This document shows, piece by piece, positions 18,657 through 27,335 of a stretch of DNA of 64,000 nt. A program made the translations under genes and the position numbers. The notes beneath the pieces are model-generated. The model saw nothing but the letters and a program-made list of their open reading frames with translations, was not told the DNA's origin and did not search any database. The DNA lies in assembly GCA_963698435.1 (NCBI GenBank), contig CAVOQV010000018.1, positions 124,001-188,000 of the forward strand. Direction: 5' to 3'. Source of the stretch: Sva-07 sp963698435 (GTDB lineage Bacteria; Actinomycetota; Acidimicrobiia; Acidimicrobiales; Ilumatobacteraceae). Within the stretch, counting starts at the first letter, position 1. Every line of letters begins with the position of its first letter.

Positions 18657-20962
18657 CGTCTGCGGTTCGGCTGGGTCACCTGGAGCAGGCCGCTGCGGTC
18701 GTCCCGCGTCCCGGCCGCGACCGGTGTCGGGCGTTGGCGGAGATCACCGACGAGTGGGTCATCGCGATCTTCGACGACGCGATCGCACGAACCCAACGTC
18801 CTTCTGGCAGGGTCGCGTTGCTGGCGATCGGCGGATACGGCCGCGGCGAGCTGGCTCCGCAGAGCGATCTCGACCTGTTGCTCGTCCACGACGTCAAACC
18901 GCGGAAGGTGGCCAAGGAGATCGAGCCGATCGCGAGTGCGATCTGGTACCCGCTCTGGGACTCCGGCGTGAAGCTCGGTCATGCCGTGCGGCGGATCGAC
19001 GAGCAGGTCGAGCTGGCGGCAACGGACCTCGACTCGGCGACGGCCCTCGTCTCGGCCCGACCGCTCGCGGGCGATGACGAACTGGCGGGCCAGGTGATCG
19101 CGCAGGGCCTCGACCTCTGGCGCGACCGTCGTGGCCGTCACCTCGTCGAGCTCGGCAAACGGGTACGGGTGCGCCAGGAATCAGCCGGTGACGTCGCCTA
19201 CCGGCTCGAACCCGATTTGAAGGACGGCCATGGCGGACTGCGCGACGTCCAGTCCCTCTGGTGGGCGCAGGAAGCGGGGCTGAACCTGATCGCGGAGGAC
19301 CTGATCGAGCTCGACCGCTCCTACGACATGCTCCTGCGAGCTCGTGTGGCGCTCCATCTGGCGACCGGTCGCGCCGGTGACGTGCTCCGGCTGGAAGACC
19401 AGGACTTGGCAGCCGCAGCAGGTGGATGGCGCGATGCCGATGAGCTGATGGCCGACGTTGCGGCCGCCGGCCGGACCATCGCGTGGCTGTGCGACGAGAA
19501 CTGGGGCCGCGCTGTTGCCACGGCGGCGTCCGAACCCGATCGAGCAGTGGCTCCCGGCGTGGTCCTGCGCAACGGCGAGGTCGAACTGGATGCCGAAGCC
19601 GATCCGGCGAGCGATGCGACCTTGGTGCTGCAGACTGCGGTGGCGGCCGCCCGACACCAGTCCCGGATCGGGCGAGCCACGCTCGACCGACTGCACGACG
19701 AGGTCGAGGGATGGCCTGGTCTCTGGCCGGTGGGAGCGACCGACGATCTCATCGCGCTCCTGCTCGAAGGTCACCGAGCGATTCCCGTGCTGGAGTCGCT
19801 CGACCAGCGCGATCTCGTCGCCCGGCTCCTGCCCGAGTGGGCGCCCGTCCGATCACGGCCTCAACGCAACGCCTACCACCGATTCACCGTCGACCGGCAT
19901 CTCTGGGAGGCGGCGGCCAACGCCGCAGCGCTCGCTCACCGGGTGACCCGCCCCGACCTGCTCGTGCTCGGCGCGCTGTTCCACGACCTCGGCAAGGGAT
20001 ATCCCGGCGACCACACCGTGGCGGGGATGGAACTCGTCCGCGCGGTCGGTCCCAAGCTGGGCCTGGTCCCGGCGGACGTGGAGGTCCTCGTGACGATGGT
20101 CGAGCAGCACCTGCTGCTTCCCGATGTGGCGATGCGCCGTGACCTGACCGATCCCGCCACGATCCAACAGGTGGCGAGTGCCGTCGGAACCGTCGAAGTG
20201 CTCGACCTCCTCCACGCGCTCACCGAGGCTGACTCGCTGGCGACCGGACCATCGGCGTGGGGTGACTGGAAGGAAGGATTGGTGAACGAACTCGCCGCTC
20301 GGGTGCGTCACGTGCTCGGTGGCGGCGACGTTGCGGAAGTGACCTGGCGGCTGTTCCCGGATGCGGACACGTTGGCCGTGATGGCCGCCGGGGAACTGCA
20401 CATCTCACGCGCCGGCGACGTGATCACGGTGGTCAGCCCCGACGCCTCGGGCACGTTCAGCAGGATCGCCGGCGTGCTGTCGCTCCACGGACTCGACGTC
20501 GTCACCGCACAGGCCCACTCCGACGAGGGCGGGATGGCGGCATCGCAGTTCCGCATCGTCGTACCCGACGCAGGATTCAACTGGCGCGCTGTCAAGGTCG
20601 ACCTTGGGCGTGCGCTCGAGCACCGTCTCGCGATCGAAGCCCGGCTCGCCGAACGCGCCGCGACCTATCGGCGCCGTCGGCGTACCCAAGCTGCGGCGCC
20701 GGGGCCACCGTCGGTCGTCTTCGACGATGCCGCATCGAGCAATGCCACGGTCATCGTCGTCCGTGCGGTCACCAAGGTCGGCATCCTGCATCGGATCTCC
20801 AAGGCGTTGGGAGAGCTCGGCCTGGACATCCGTCACGCAACGGTGCAGACGATCGGGATGGAGGTCGTCGACACGTTCTACGTCCGCGCCGACGGCAAGC
20901 TCGTCACCGATGCGACGTATCGCAAGGAGATCCATCGGGCGTTGCTCCACGCTGTGACGTGA
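18653..20962 (+). CDS. glnD: PII uridylyltransferase/uridylyl-removing enzyme GlnD
   Basis: GlnD senses glutamine and modifies the PII nitrogen regulator. The nucleotidyltransferase active site is IGGYGRGELAPQSDLDLLLVH. It is followed by the YRLEPDLKDGHGGLRDVQ block, an HD phosphohydrolase domain (ALFHDLGKGYPGDHT), and two C-terminal ACT domains (SGTFSRIAGVLSLHGLDVV and KVGILHRISKALGELGLDI). At 769 residues the length is in the normal range. GTG at 18653 overlaps the previous stop (GTGA), implying translational coupling to the sigma-like gene. No glnB or amtB lies beside it in this window, unlike the usual actinobacterial amtB-glnK-glnD cluster. Confidence 0.93.
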   Translation: MTSAVRLGHLEQAAAVVPRPGRDRCRALAEITDEWVIAIFDDAIARTQRPSGRVALLAIGGYGRGELAPQSDLDLLLVHDVKPRKVAKEIEPIASAIWYPLWDSGVKLGHAVRRIDEQVELAATDLDSATALVSARPLAGDDELAGQVIAQGLDLWRDRRGRHLVELGKRVRVRQESAGDVAYRLEPDLKDGHGGLRDVQSLWWAQEAGLNLIAEDLIELDRSYDMLLRARVALHLATGRAGDVLRLEDQDLAAAAGGWRDADELMADVAAAGRTIAWLCDENWGRAVATAASEPDRAVAPGVVLRNGEVELDAEADPASDATLVLQTAVAAARHQSRIGRATLDRLHDEVEGWPGLWPVGATDDLIALLLEGHRAIPVLESLDQRDLVARLLPEWAPVRSRPQRNAYHRFTVDRHLWEAAANAAALAHRVTRPDLLVLGALFHDLGKGYPGDHTVAGMELVRAVGPKLGLVPADVEVLVTMVEQHLLLPDVAMRRDLTDPATIQQVASAVGTVEVLDLLHALTEADSLATGPSAWGDWKEGLVNELAARVRHVLGGGDVAEVTWRLFPDADTLAVMAAGELHISRAGDVITVVSPDASGTFSRIAGVLSLHGLDVVTAQAHSDEGGMAASQFRIVVPDAGFNWRAVKVDLGRALEHRLAIEARLAERAATYRRRRRTQAAAPGPPSVVFDDAASSNATVIVVRAVTKVGILHRISKALGELGLDIRHATVQTIGMEVVDTFYVRADGKLVTDATYRKEIHRALLHAVT

Positions 20963-20978
20963 ACGTCGATGTCCTAAC

Positions 20979-21698
20979 GTGAGCGACGTGACCGCAAGCG
21001 CACGCGACCTGGCGAGATGGAGCGAGTCGTTGGCCGCGATCGCCCGCACAGGGATGGGGTTCACCGAGAACCTCTACGAACGCGAGCGCTATGAGGAGGT
21101 CCTCCACATCGCGGCCGACATCAAGGCCGCTGCCATCGAGATCGACCAGGCGCGAGAAGCCGCCGACGAGGCGATCGCCGTGCGGCGTGAGACGGATCAC
21201 TTCGTGCAGGAATGGATGGAGTCGATCGGTGAGGGCGTGCCTGGTTACGTCACGCCGAAAGTGGCCGTCGGTGCGATCGTCGGCAACGACGCTGGCGAGA
21301 TCTTGCTCGTACAACGCAAGGACTCGGGCATCTGGCTGTACCCGACCGGGTGGGCCGACGTCGGGTACTCACCGGCCGAGGTCGCCGTGAAGGAAGTGAG
21401 CGAGGAGACCGGCATCGAGTGCGAGCCACTCCGTCTGCTGGGAGTGATCGATGGTCAGCGGATGGGCTTCAGCCGGTTCGGGATGTACATGCTGCTCTTC
21501 CATTGCCGGGCGACCGGCGGCGAGTTGACGGCGCACCCCCTCGAGACCGCCGACGTCGGCTGGTTCGCCCACAACGCGCTTCCCGAGGCGACCGCCGGCG
21601 CCCAGTGGTGGGGGTCGATGGCGTTCGCGGCCATCGAAGGTGTCGAGGCGCCGGCCACGTTCGACTCCGTGCGGTCGCCGGTCTGGCGCACCGATTGA
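20979..21698 (+). CDS. NUDIX hydrolase with N-terminal helical domain
   Basis: The first ~90 residues are helical and typical of the NUDIX subfamily that has an N-terminal extension. The catalytic NUDIX helix is GYSPAEVAVKEVSEETG, preceded by the TGWADVG strand. Such enzymes cleave nucleoside diphosphate-linked compounds, often ADP-ribose or NADH-like substrates. The GTG at 20979 follows glnD by 16 bases, so it is probably co-transcribed. The exact substrate cannot be read from the sequence. Confidence 0.85.
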   Translation: MSDVTASARDLARWSESLAAIARTGMGFTENLYERERYEEVLHIAADIKAAAIEIDQAREAADEAIAVRRETDHFVQEWMESIGEGVPGYVTPKVAVGAIVGNDAGEILLVQRKDSGIWLYPTGWADVGYSPAEVAVKEVSEETGIECEPLRLLGVIDGQRMGFSRFGMYMLLFHCRATGGELTAHPLETADVGWFAHNALPEATAGAQWWGSMAFAAIEGVEAPATFDSVRSPVWRTD

Positions 21699-21700
21699 CC

Positions 21701-21757
21701 GTTCGCATGTTTGCGTGAGCGACACGGGTGCCCTTGTGCGTCCGTGCTCACACGAAC
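21701..21757. terminator. Bidirectional terminator-like hairpin
   Basis: GTTCG...GTGAGC pairs with GCTCAC.CGAAC across about 23 bases between the convergent NUDIX and PAC2 genes. It resembles the dispersed palindrome family but is too degenerate to assign confidently. Confidence 0.45.
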
Positions 21758-21780
21758 AACGAGCGGCCCGGCCGTGACGG

Positions 21781-22656
21781 TCAGTCGCTGTCGCGGTCTC
21801 GCAGGAACTGTTCGACCTCTTCGACGAGCGCGTCGGGGTCGAGCGGTGCGTCCGACGACATGTCGTCGTCGTCATCGGCTTCGTCGTCGGTGAGCTGCTC
21901 GAGGCGCGAGAGGTACTCGATCATCTCGTCGTCGTCTCCGATCATGGCGGCCACCTGGGCGTCGTACGCGGCGGCTTCGCCGGCGAGGTGGGCGAGTGGG
22001 GCCGGGGTGCCGATCATCGAGCATGCCCGCTCGACGAGCGCCATCGCCGCCTTCGGCGACGGGATCTGCGAGGCGTACCCGGGCACCGCCGCCCAGAGCG
22101 ACGCGGTGGCCATCCCGCTGTTGTGCAATGTGTCGTGGAGCACGCCGACGATCCCCGTGGGTCCCTCGTATTGCGAGCGTCGCAGCTCGAAGCGCTCGAT
22201 GAGTGAGTCATCGGTGGCCGTACCGATCAGCGGTACGGGACGCGAGTGCGGGACGTCGGCGAGCAGCGCGCCGAGCGAGATCGCCATCGTGACGTCGAAT
22301 GCCTCGGCGATGCCCTCGATCTGTTCGCAGAACAACCGCCAGCGCAACGCCGGCTCGGGACCCAGCACCATGATGATGTCGGTGCCGGGGAGCGACACCG
22401 ACCACACGCCGACGGTTGGCCACACGATCGAGCGGTGCTGCTGTTCGTCGAGACGGACGTGTGGGCGCACGGTTGCGAAGTCCGTGAACGCCTCGGGATC
22501 GATCTCGGCGAGTGCTTGGGCACCCCATGCTTCGATCATCGTGCGTAGGGCGATCGAGGCCGAGTCACCCGCGTCGTTCCATCCGGTGAACGCCGCGACG
22601 AGCACGGGGCGGTTGAGGTTCGGTTCCGCCAGCCAACGAACGTGCTCGGTTCCCAC
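21781..22656 (-). CDS. PAC2 family protein (proteasome assembly chaperone-like)
   Basis: The family core is clear: PVLVAAFTGWNDAGDSAS, IIMVLGPEPALRWRLF, ISLGALLADVPHSRPVP, and YEGPTGIVGVLHDTLHNSG. Actinobacterial PAC2 proteins are related to eukaryotic proteasome assembly chaperones, and a role in protein turnover is suggested but not proven. The C-terminus is very acidic (a run of Asp/Glu). I chose GTG 22656 (V-G-T-E-H-V-R-W) because the family motif follows directly; GTG 22665 is an alternative and the annotated ATG far upstream would overlap the divergent acetyltransferase gene. Confidence 0.85.
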   Translation of the reverse strand: MGTEHVRWLAEPNLNRPVLVAAFTGWNDAGDSASIALRTMIEAWGAQALAEIDPEAFTDFATVRPHVRLDEQQHRSIVWPTVGVWSVSLPGTDIIMVLGPEPALRWRLFCEQIEGIAEAFDVTMAISLGALLADVPHSRPVPLIGTATDDSLIERFELRRSQYEGPTGIVGVLHDTLHNSGMATASLWAAVPGYASQIPSPKAAMALVERACSMIGTPAPLAHLAGEAAAYDAQVAAMIGDDDEMIEYLSRLEQLTDDEADDDDDMSSDAPLDPDALVEEVEQFLRDRDSD

Positions 22657-22698
22657 GGCCCACACGCTACCGGCGACACGCACTAGCGTCGGAGGCTG

Positions 22699-23166
22699 GT
22701 GAGCGAGGACACGACTCCAGCCGATGGTCACGATGGCGCCGCGGTCATCGTCGCGGTGCATGCCGTCGACGACGAACTGATCGAGGCCTTCAACCGGCTG
22801 ATCCCGCAGCTGTCGTCATCGTCACCGCCGCCGTCGCCCGATCATCTGGCGGCGATGGTCGGCAGCGAGGACACGGTGGTGTTCGTCGCGCGCGTGGACG
22901 GTCGGATCCTCGGCAGCCTGACGCTCGCGTTCTACCGGATCCCGACCGGGACCAAGGCCTGGATCGAAGACGTTGTCGTCGACGCCGACGCTCGTGGCCA
23001 CGGCGTTGGTGAGCTGCTCAATCGGGCGGCGCTCGAGGAGGCCCGTTCGCGAGGCGCGAAGGACGTCAGCCTGACCAGTCGACCCTCCCGCGAAGCAGCC
23101 AACCGGCTGTACCGGCGCATCGGGTTCGAGCCCCGCGAGACGAACGTCTACCGCTTCACGTTCTGA
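22699..23166 (+). CDS. GNAT family N-acetyltransferase
   Basis: This 155-residue protein has the GNAT acetyl-CoA site: IEDVVVDADARGHGVGELL is motif A with the R-G-x-G-x-G pattern, and SREAANRLYRRIGFEPRETN is the C-terminal motif B. The acceptor substrate is unknown. It starts at GTG 22699, divergent from the PAC2 gene by 42 bases, so the two may share a control region. A palindrome of the dispersed family lies just downstream. Confidence 0.85.
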   Translation: MSEDTTPADGHDGAAVIVAVHAVDDELIEAFNRLIPQLSSSSPPPSPDHLAAMVGSEDTVVFVARVDGRILGSLTLAFYRIPTGTKAWIEDVVVDADARGHGVGELLNRAALEEARSRGAKDVSLTSRPSREAANRLYRRIGFEPRETNVYRFTF

Positions 23167-23193
23167 CCTCGTCCGCCGTCCCGACCAGCCGGT

Positions 23194-23246
23194 CGTTCGC
23201 GTGCGGATTCGGGTGGCCCGTCCCACCGGAAACGCCGCACAAGCGT
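23194..23246. terminator. Intergenic palindrome, GATTCGGGTGG family, between convergent genes
   Basis: The stem CGTGCGG-ATTC-GGGTGG pairs imperfectly with CCACC-GGAA-CCGCAC across a 5-base loop. It lies between the convergent GNAT and HEAT-repeat genes, suggesting bidirectional termination. Confidence 0.6.
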
Positions 23247-23266
23247 GGGGGAGAGACGGCGGGAGC

Positions 23267-23857
23267 TCAGGTCTGGGCGCGGCGGAGGTCTTCGGCCGCC
23301 TGGCGAACCTGCCAGTCGCGATCGAACAACGCCTGGTCGATGGCGGCCTCGACCTGCGGTCCCTCGAAGGGGGCGAGCGCGAGCACGGCGCGCCGACGGA
23401 CCGCCGGCTTGTCGGTGCAGGCCGTGAGGATCGCAGCCAGCCCACGCTCGTCGCCGATCGCTCCGAGCGCGGCGACCGCGGATTCCCGCACCAGGGGGTC
23501 CGCCGCGGTGCCGGCCAGTTCGACCAGACGCTCGATGATCTCGTCGCGTGGCGACTCGTGTTCGCCGCACGACCAGGCGGCCACCTCGACCACTCGATCG
23601 TCGGCGTCGTCGAGGCTGGCGAGTAGATCGACCGACGGATGCGCAGCCGAGATCTCGGCGGCCCGTCGCCGGACTGCGACGTCCGGGTCGTCCAACGCGG
23701 CGACCAGCGTCGAGACGTCCAGTGCGTTCAATCGCTCCAATGCTCCCAACGCTGTTGCTCGCACCGCCGGATCAGTCGAAGCCAGGCCGGCCCGTGCGGT
23801 TGCGGCGTCTCCGGTGTGACCGGCGACAGCGACCGCACGAAGACTGGGGTCACTCAC
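23267..23857 (-). CDS. HEAT-repeat protein
   Basis: This 196-residue protein is built from paired-helix repeats of about 30 residues rich in Ala, Val, Arg and Asp (for example DPAVRATALGALERL, DPDVAVRRRAAEISA, DPLVRESAVAALGAIG, KPAVRRRAVLALA). HEAT solenoids usually mediate protein-protein contact; no catalytic motif is present. GTG 23857 overlaps the stop of the membrane-protein gene upstream (GTGA), which decides the start and indicates a two-gene operon. Confidence 0.8.
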   Translation of the reverse strand: MSDPSLRAVAVAGHTGDAATARAGLASTDPAVRATALGALERLNALDVSTLVAALDDPDVAVRRRAAEISAAHPSVDLLASLDDADDRVVEVAAWSCGEHESPRDEIIERLVELAGTAADPLVRESAVAALGAIGDERGLAAILTACTDKPAVRRRAVLALAPFEGPQVEAAIDQALFDRDWQVRQAAEDLRRAQT

Positions 23858-24189
23858 TGCTTCAGCAGGTCGGTGAGGGTGATCACGAGCCAGCCGGTGC
23901 CGAATGCGATGACGATGGCGAGTACCGCGCCGATGATGACGGCGAGCGCTGAACCGGCCACGACTGCCCACAGCCGGCGCAGGAGCCCCGGCCGCTTGTG
24001 CAGCGATGTGGTGGTCTCGGCGATCGGGATCGGCTCCCACGGTCGTCGGAGAATCGGCTCGCCGCGTGGGATTCGTGCGGTGGCTCTGGCATTCTTGCGC
24101 CATCCGGCCAGGACGAGCGCAACGAGCGCAAGTCCGGCCATCCAGGCAGCCTGAGTGGTGAGATCCGTGACCGACACGACAACCGACAT
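23854..24189 (-). CDS. Small membrane protein, two hydrophobic segments
   Basis: I do not recognise a family. From ATG 24189 the ~111-residue protein has a first hydrophobic segment near the N-terminus (WMAGLALVALVLAGW) and a second near the C-terminus (VVAGSALAVIIGAVLAIVIAFG), separated by a basic, Pro-rich cytoplasmic-looking loop. GTG 24177 is an alternative start. Its 5' end overlaps that of the divergent Lon-like protease gene, so the two promoters must lie inside each other's coding regions. It is translationally coupled to the HEAT-repeat gene. Confidence 0.6.
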   Translation of the reverse strand: MSVVVSVTDLTTQAAWMAGLALVALVLAGWRKNARATARIPRGEPILRRPWEPIPIAETTTSLHKRPGLLRRLWAVVAGSALAVIIGAVLAIVIAFGTGWLVITLTDLLKQ

Positions 24190-25363
24190 CGTACCGACCG
24201 GGGACGTGGTGGTGGCTCCGCGCAACCGGTGGTGGGCGTGGTTGGTCGCTGGGCTCGGTCTGGTCCTGCTCGTGGTCATCGGGGTGACGGCGTTGCTGCC
24301 GTCGACGTTGGTGTCGGAGAAGGAGAGCCGGCGGACCGGCGAGTTGGAGCCCACGCCGTATGCGCTCACGCCGGCGTCGGCGGACCCGGTGAACGATCGC
24401 ATCGAGTTCGGCGAACTGCCCGACGGGGTCGAGCGGTTCGAGACGTCGAACGACTTCCACTTCGTGACGGTGACTTCGCCGAGTCAGTCGGTGCTGTCAT
24501 GGTTCGCGGGTCGCAACGATCCGGCGGTCGACTTTCTCACCGAGGAGGACAAGTTCGGAGTGCGTACTCCGAGCCAACGCCGCGAGTTCAACCTCCAGAT
24601 GATGCGAACCGCCGAGCAGGAGGCGCAGTACGTCGCGCTGACCACCCTCGGCTACGACGTCGAGATCACTCCCGGTGAAGTCATCGTGCAGGACGTGTTG
24701 TGCAAGACGCCGGGCGAGGAGGGCGAATGCGCCGAGTGGTTCCCGTCCGACGAACAGATCGATCCGGCCGACCGCATTCTGGAAGCAGAGGGTGTCGAAC
24801 TCGGCTCGGTGGAGGACCTGAGTGCGGTCCTCGCCGACAAGGAACCGGGCGATGTGATCCAGCTGCGGATCGATCGCCCAGGTGAGGGCGAGAGCGAGGT
24901 CAGCGTCGAGTTGTCGGCGTCGCCGGACGATCCGGACCGCACGATCGTCGGGTTCGTCCCGTTCGACACCCGGGCGATCACGTTGCCGTTCGAGGTCGAC
25001 ATTCGCACCGGAGACATCGGCGGCCCCTCGGCGGGGCTGGCGTTCACGTTGGCGATGATCGACGAGTTGTCGCCGGGCGATCTCACCGGTCACCAGGATG
25101 TGGCGGTGACGGGCACGATCTCGCTCGACGGCACCGTGGGTGCGATCGGCGGCCTCACGCAGAAGGTCTCGGCGGTTCACCAGAACGGGATGACCGTTTT
25201 CCTCGTGCCGGCGTCGCAGTCCGAACTCGATGACCCGGAACTGTTGCAGCGACTGAAGGACGCCGGCCGCGGGGAGGTGGAGATCATTCCCGTGGCGACG
25301 CTCGACGAGGCGCTCGAAGTGCTCGAGGAGCTCGGTGGTGACCCGCTCGTCACGGTGAGCTGA
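24167..25363 (+). CDS. Membrane-anchored PDZ/Lon-like serine protease
   Basis: An N-terminal membrane helix (LVAGLGLVLLVVIGVTALL) is followed by a PDZ-like segment (AEGVELGSVEDLSAVL, KEPGDVIQLRIDR) and a Lon-type S16 protease domain. The catalytic Ser288 lies in IGGPSAGLAFTLAM and Lys333 in IGGLTQKVSA, numbering from GTG 24167. The active domain would lie outside the membrane, unlike ATP-driven Lon, and there is no AAA module. The GTG at 24155 is an alternative start. The pairing of PDZ and Lon domains is common in Gram-positive bacteria; substrates are mostly unknown. It is divergent from the membrane/HEAT pair. Confidence 0.87.
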   Translation: MTDTTTDIVPTGDVVVAPRNRWWAWLVAGLGLVLLVVIGVTALLPSTLVSEKESRRTGELEPTPYALTPASADPVNDRIEFGELPDGVERFETSNDFHFVTVTSPSQSVLSWFAGRNDPAVDFLTEEDKFGVRTPSQRREFNLQMMRTAEQEAQYVALTTLGYDVEITPGEVIVQDVLCKTPGEEGECAEWFPSDEQIDPADRILEAEGVELGSVEDLSAVLADKEPGDVIQLRIDRPGEGESEVSVELSASPDDPDRTIVGFVPFDTRAITLPFEVDIRTGDIGGPSAGLAFTLAMIDELSPGDLTGHQDVAVTGTISLDGTVGAIGGLTQKVSAVHQNGMTVFLVPASQSELDDPELLQRLKDAGRGEVEIIPVATLDEALEVLEELGGDPLVTVS

Positions 25364-25451
25364 CCGATCGAGTCGGTCGGACCGAGGACCCTCCGACGCC
25401 GCGTGCGCTGATTGCCACCATCTGGGAGCGCTGGGTGCGTAGCGTTGGGCC

Positions 25452-27324
25452 ATGGCCATGTCGTTCGCCCGCCCCGATCCGTCGTCACCGGCGTCGGTTG
25501 CCGACGCTGCGTTCGGCACTGGCCGTCGCGGCTACGACCAGGGAGAGGTCCGCGACTTCCTGCGCATGGTCGCGGCCGAACTCGGCCGGCTGCAGGAACG
25601 TGAACGCTTCCTCGAACGCGAGCTTCGCAGCGCGCAGACGAATCCCGACCTCACCTCGGTGCAACTGGACGAGCAGGAACTGACACGGCTGTTGGGCGAG
25701 GAGACCGCCCGTGTCCTGACCACGGCTCGGGAGAGCGCCGCGGAGATCCGTCAGAAGGCTGAACAGACGCGGCGCAACTCCTGAGCGAGGCGAGCGACGA
25801 AGCCGGTCGGATGCGTGGGGAGGCCGAGATCGAGGCGTCGCGCCGCCGTTCCGACGCCGCTGCTGATGCGGAGGCCGAGCTCGCGATGGCCAAGCAGCAG
25901 GGCCGTGAGATGGTGAACGAAGCACGGGCCTACCGCGAGCGCGTGCTCAGCGAGCTTGCGCGTCGACGCGAACTTGCCCGGGAACAGATCGAACAGCTGC
26001 TGCACGGACGCGACCGCTTGATGCAGTCGTTCGAGCGTGCGCGGTTGGTCGCCGTCGACGTCGTTGCCGAACTGCAGCCGCTCGGCGAGCCGGACGAGTA
26101 TGTGAACCTGTCGCCGACGACCGGGCCGGTACCGGTGATGGTGCCGAACGGCCCGCGACCGACCGACGACGCGATGCTCACGCCGGATGCGGACGACGAC
26201 GTCACCGAGATGGCGGAGGTCGGAGCGATCGCCAGCGGCATCGACGAAGGTGCTGACGAGGCGGTTCGCGACCTTGTCGAGGTCGTGGACCTCGACGGGC
26301 TGGAATCGATCGATGACCACGAGCCGACCGATGACCACGAGCCGACCGATGACCACGAGCCGACCGAGGAAGCACCAGCGGCGCAGGAGCCCGTTCAGGA
26401 AGCTCCGGTCGAGGCCAGCGATGATGTCGTGGTCGACTTGTTTGCCCGTCTCCGAGCGGACGCGTCGCTCGCCGTGGCCGACGCCGACACCGAACTGGGC
26501 GCCGAGGAACCGGGCGCGAGCAACCGGGCGCCGAGCAACCGGGCGCCGAGCAACCGGGCGCCGGGTCGGACGATGCCGTCGACGACGAGACTGCAGCCGT
26601 CGGTGCGGACGCGGTCGAGAACGACCAAGCGGAGGCGGACGAAGTCGAAGTCGAGGCGACGCCGTTCGATCAACGCGATGCCGACCTCACGCCGTTGATC
26701 GTTGCGAGTGCCAAGAAGCTCAAGCGGGTGCTCGCTGACGAACAGAACGAGGTGCTCGACGGGCTACGGCGCAGCGAGCCGGTCCGAGCCCTGTCCGACC
26801 TGCTGCCCGATCAGGCCGAACACCTCGGTCGCTACCGGGTTGCGATCGTCGATGACCTGCGCGCCGCCGCGAACGCCGGCGCGTCGCTCGTCACACCTGG
26901 CCGCGCGACGTCGATCAAGAAGGCCGACGCCGCCAAGGCGATCGCCGCTGGCGAAGCGGTTCTCGACGAATGGTTGATCATGCCGCTGCGCGACCGACTC
27001 GAACGATGCGTGAGCGACGGCGACGGCGACAACGCCGGCATTGCCAGACGGATTCGTGCGGTGTACCGAGAATGGAAGACCCAGCACATCGACGAACAGC
27101 TCGACGACGTCATCCGAACCGCTCACGGCAATGGCGCCTTCTCCGCCATCGAGCCCGGCCACCCGGTCGATTGGGTGTCCGATCCGTCTCATGCCGTGTG
27201 CGCCGACTGCGACGACAACACGCTCGGCGGAGCGGTCGCTGCTGGTGACGGCTTTCCGACGGGCCACCGCTTTCCGCCGGCACACCTCGGGTGCCGATGC
27301 ATCTTGCTCCCTGCTGACCGTTAG
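25452..27324 (+). CDS. DivIVA-domain protein with MuF-like metal-binding C-terminus, two frame interruptions
   Basis: Segment 1 (from ATG 25452) has the DivIVA lipid-binding start FARPDPSSPASVADAAF, GYDQGEVRDFLRMV and a coiled coil. It continues in a second frame (LLSEASDEAGRMRGEAEIEA) if one base is missing at about 25777. A third frame continues after one base is lost at 26517/26518, inside a 15-base tandem repeat. The joined protein is about 620 residues: DivIVA coiled coil, an acidic repeat-rich linker, a helical region, and a C-terminus with CADCDDN, FPTGHRFPPAHLGCRCILL. That Cys/His pattern resembles the zinc-binding end of MuF/SPP1-gp7 phage head proteins. DivIVA proteins mark curved membranes at poles and septa. 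The tail's role here is unknown. Confidence 0.7.
26312..26365 (+). repeat. Three tandem 18-bp units in DivIVA linker
   Basis: The unit GATGACCACGAGCCGACC occurs three times without interruption and encodes Asp-Asp-His-Glu-Pro-Thr. The copies are identical, implying recent expansion. Confidence 0.9.
26504..26562 (+). repeat. Four tandem 15-bp units in DivIVA linker, first one base short
   Basis: GAGCAACCGGGCGCC occurs three times (26518-26562), preceded by the variant GAGGAACCGGGCGC, which lacks the final C. The missing base is exactly where the reading frame changes. Confidence 0.9.
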
Positions 27325-27335
27325 TCTCGGCGCCC

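Noticed and set aside
26312..26562. Tandem units as a CRISPR-like array
   Set aside because: Units are contiguous, lack spacers, are in frame with the protein, and no cas genes are present.
25452..27324. Prophage insertion, because of the MuF-like tail
   Set aside because: No other phage gene (terminase, portal, integrase, tail) is near and codon use matches the neighbours.
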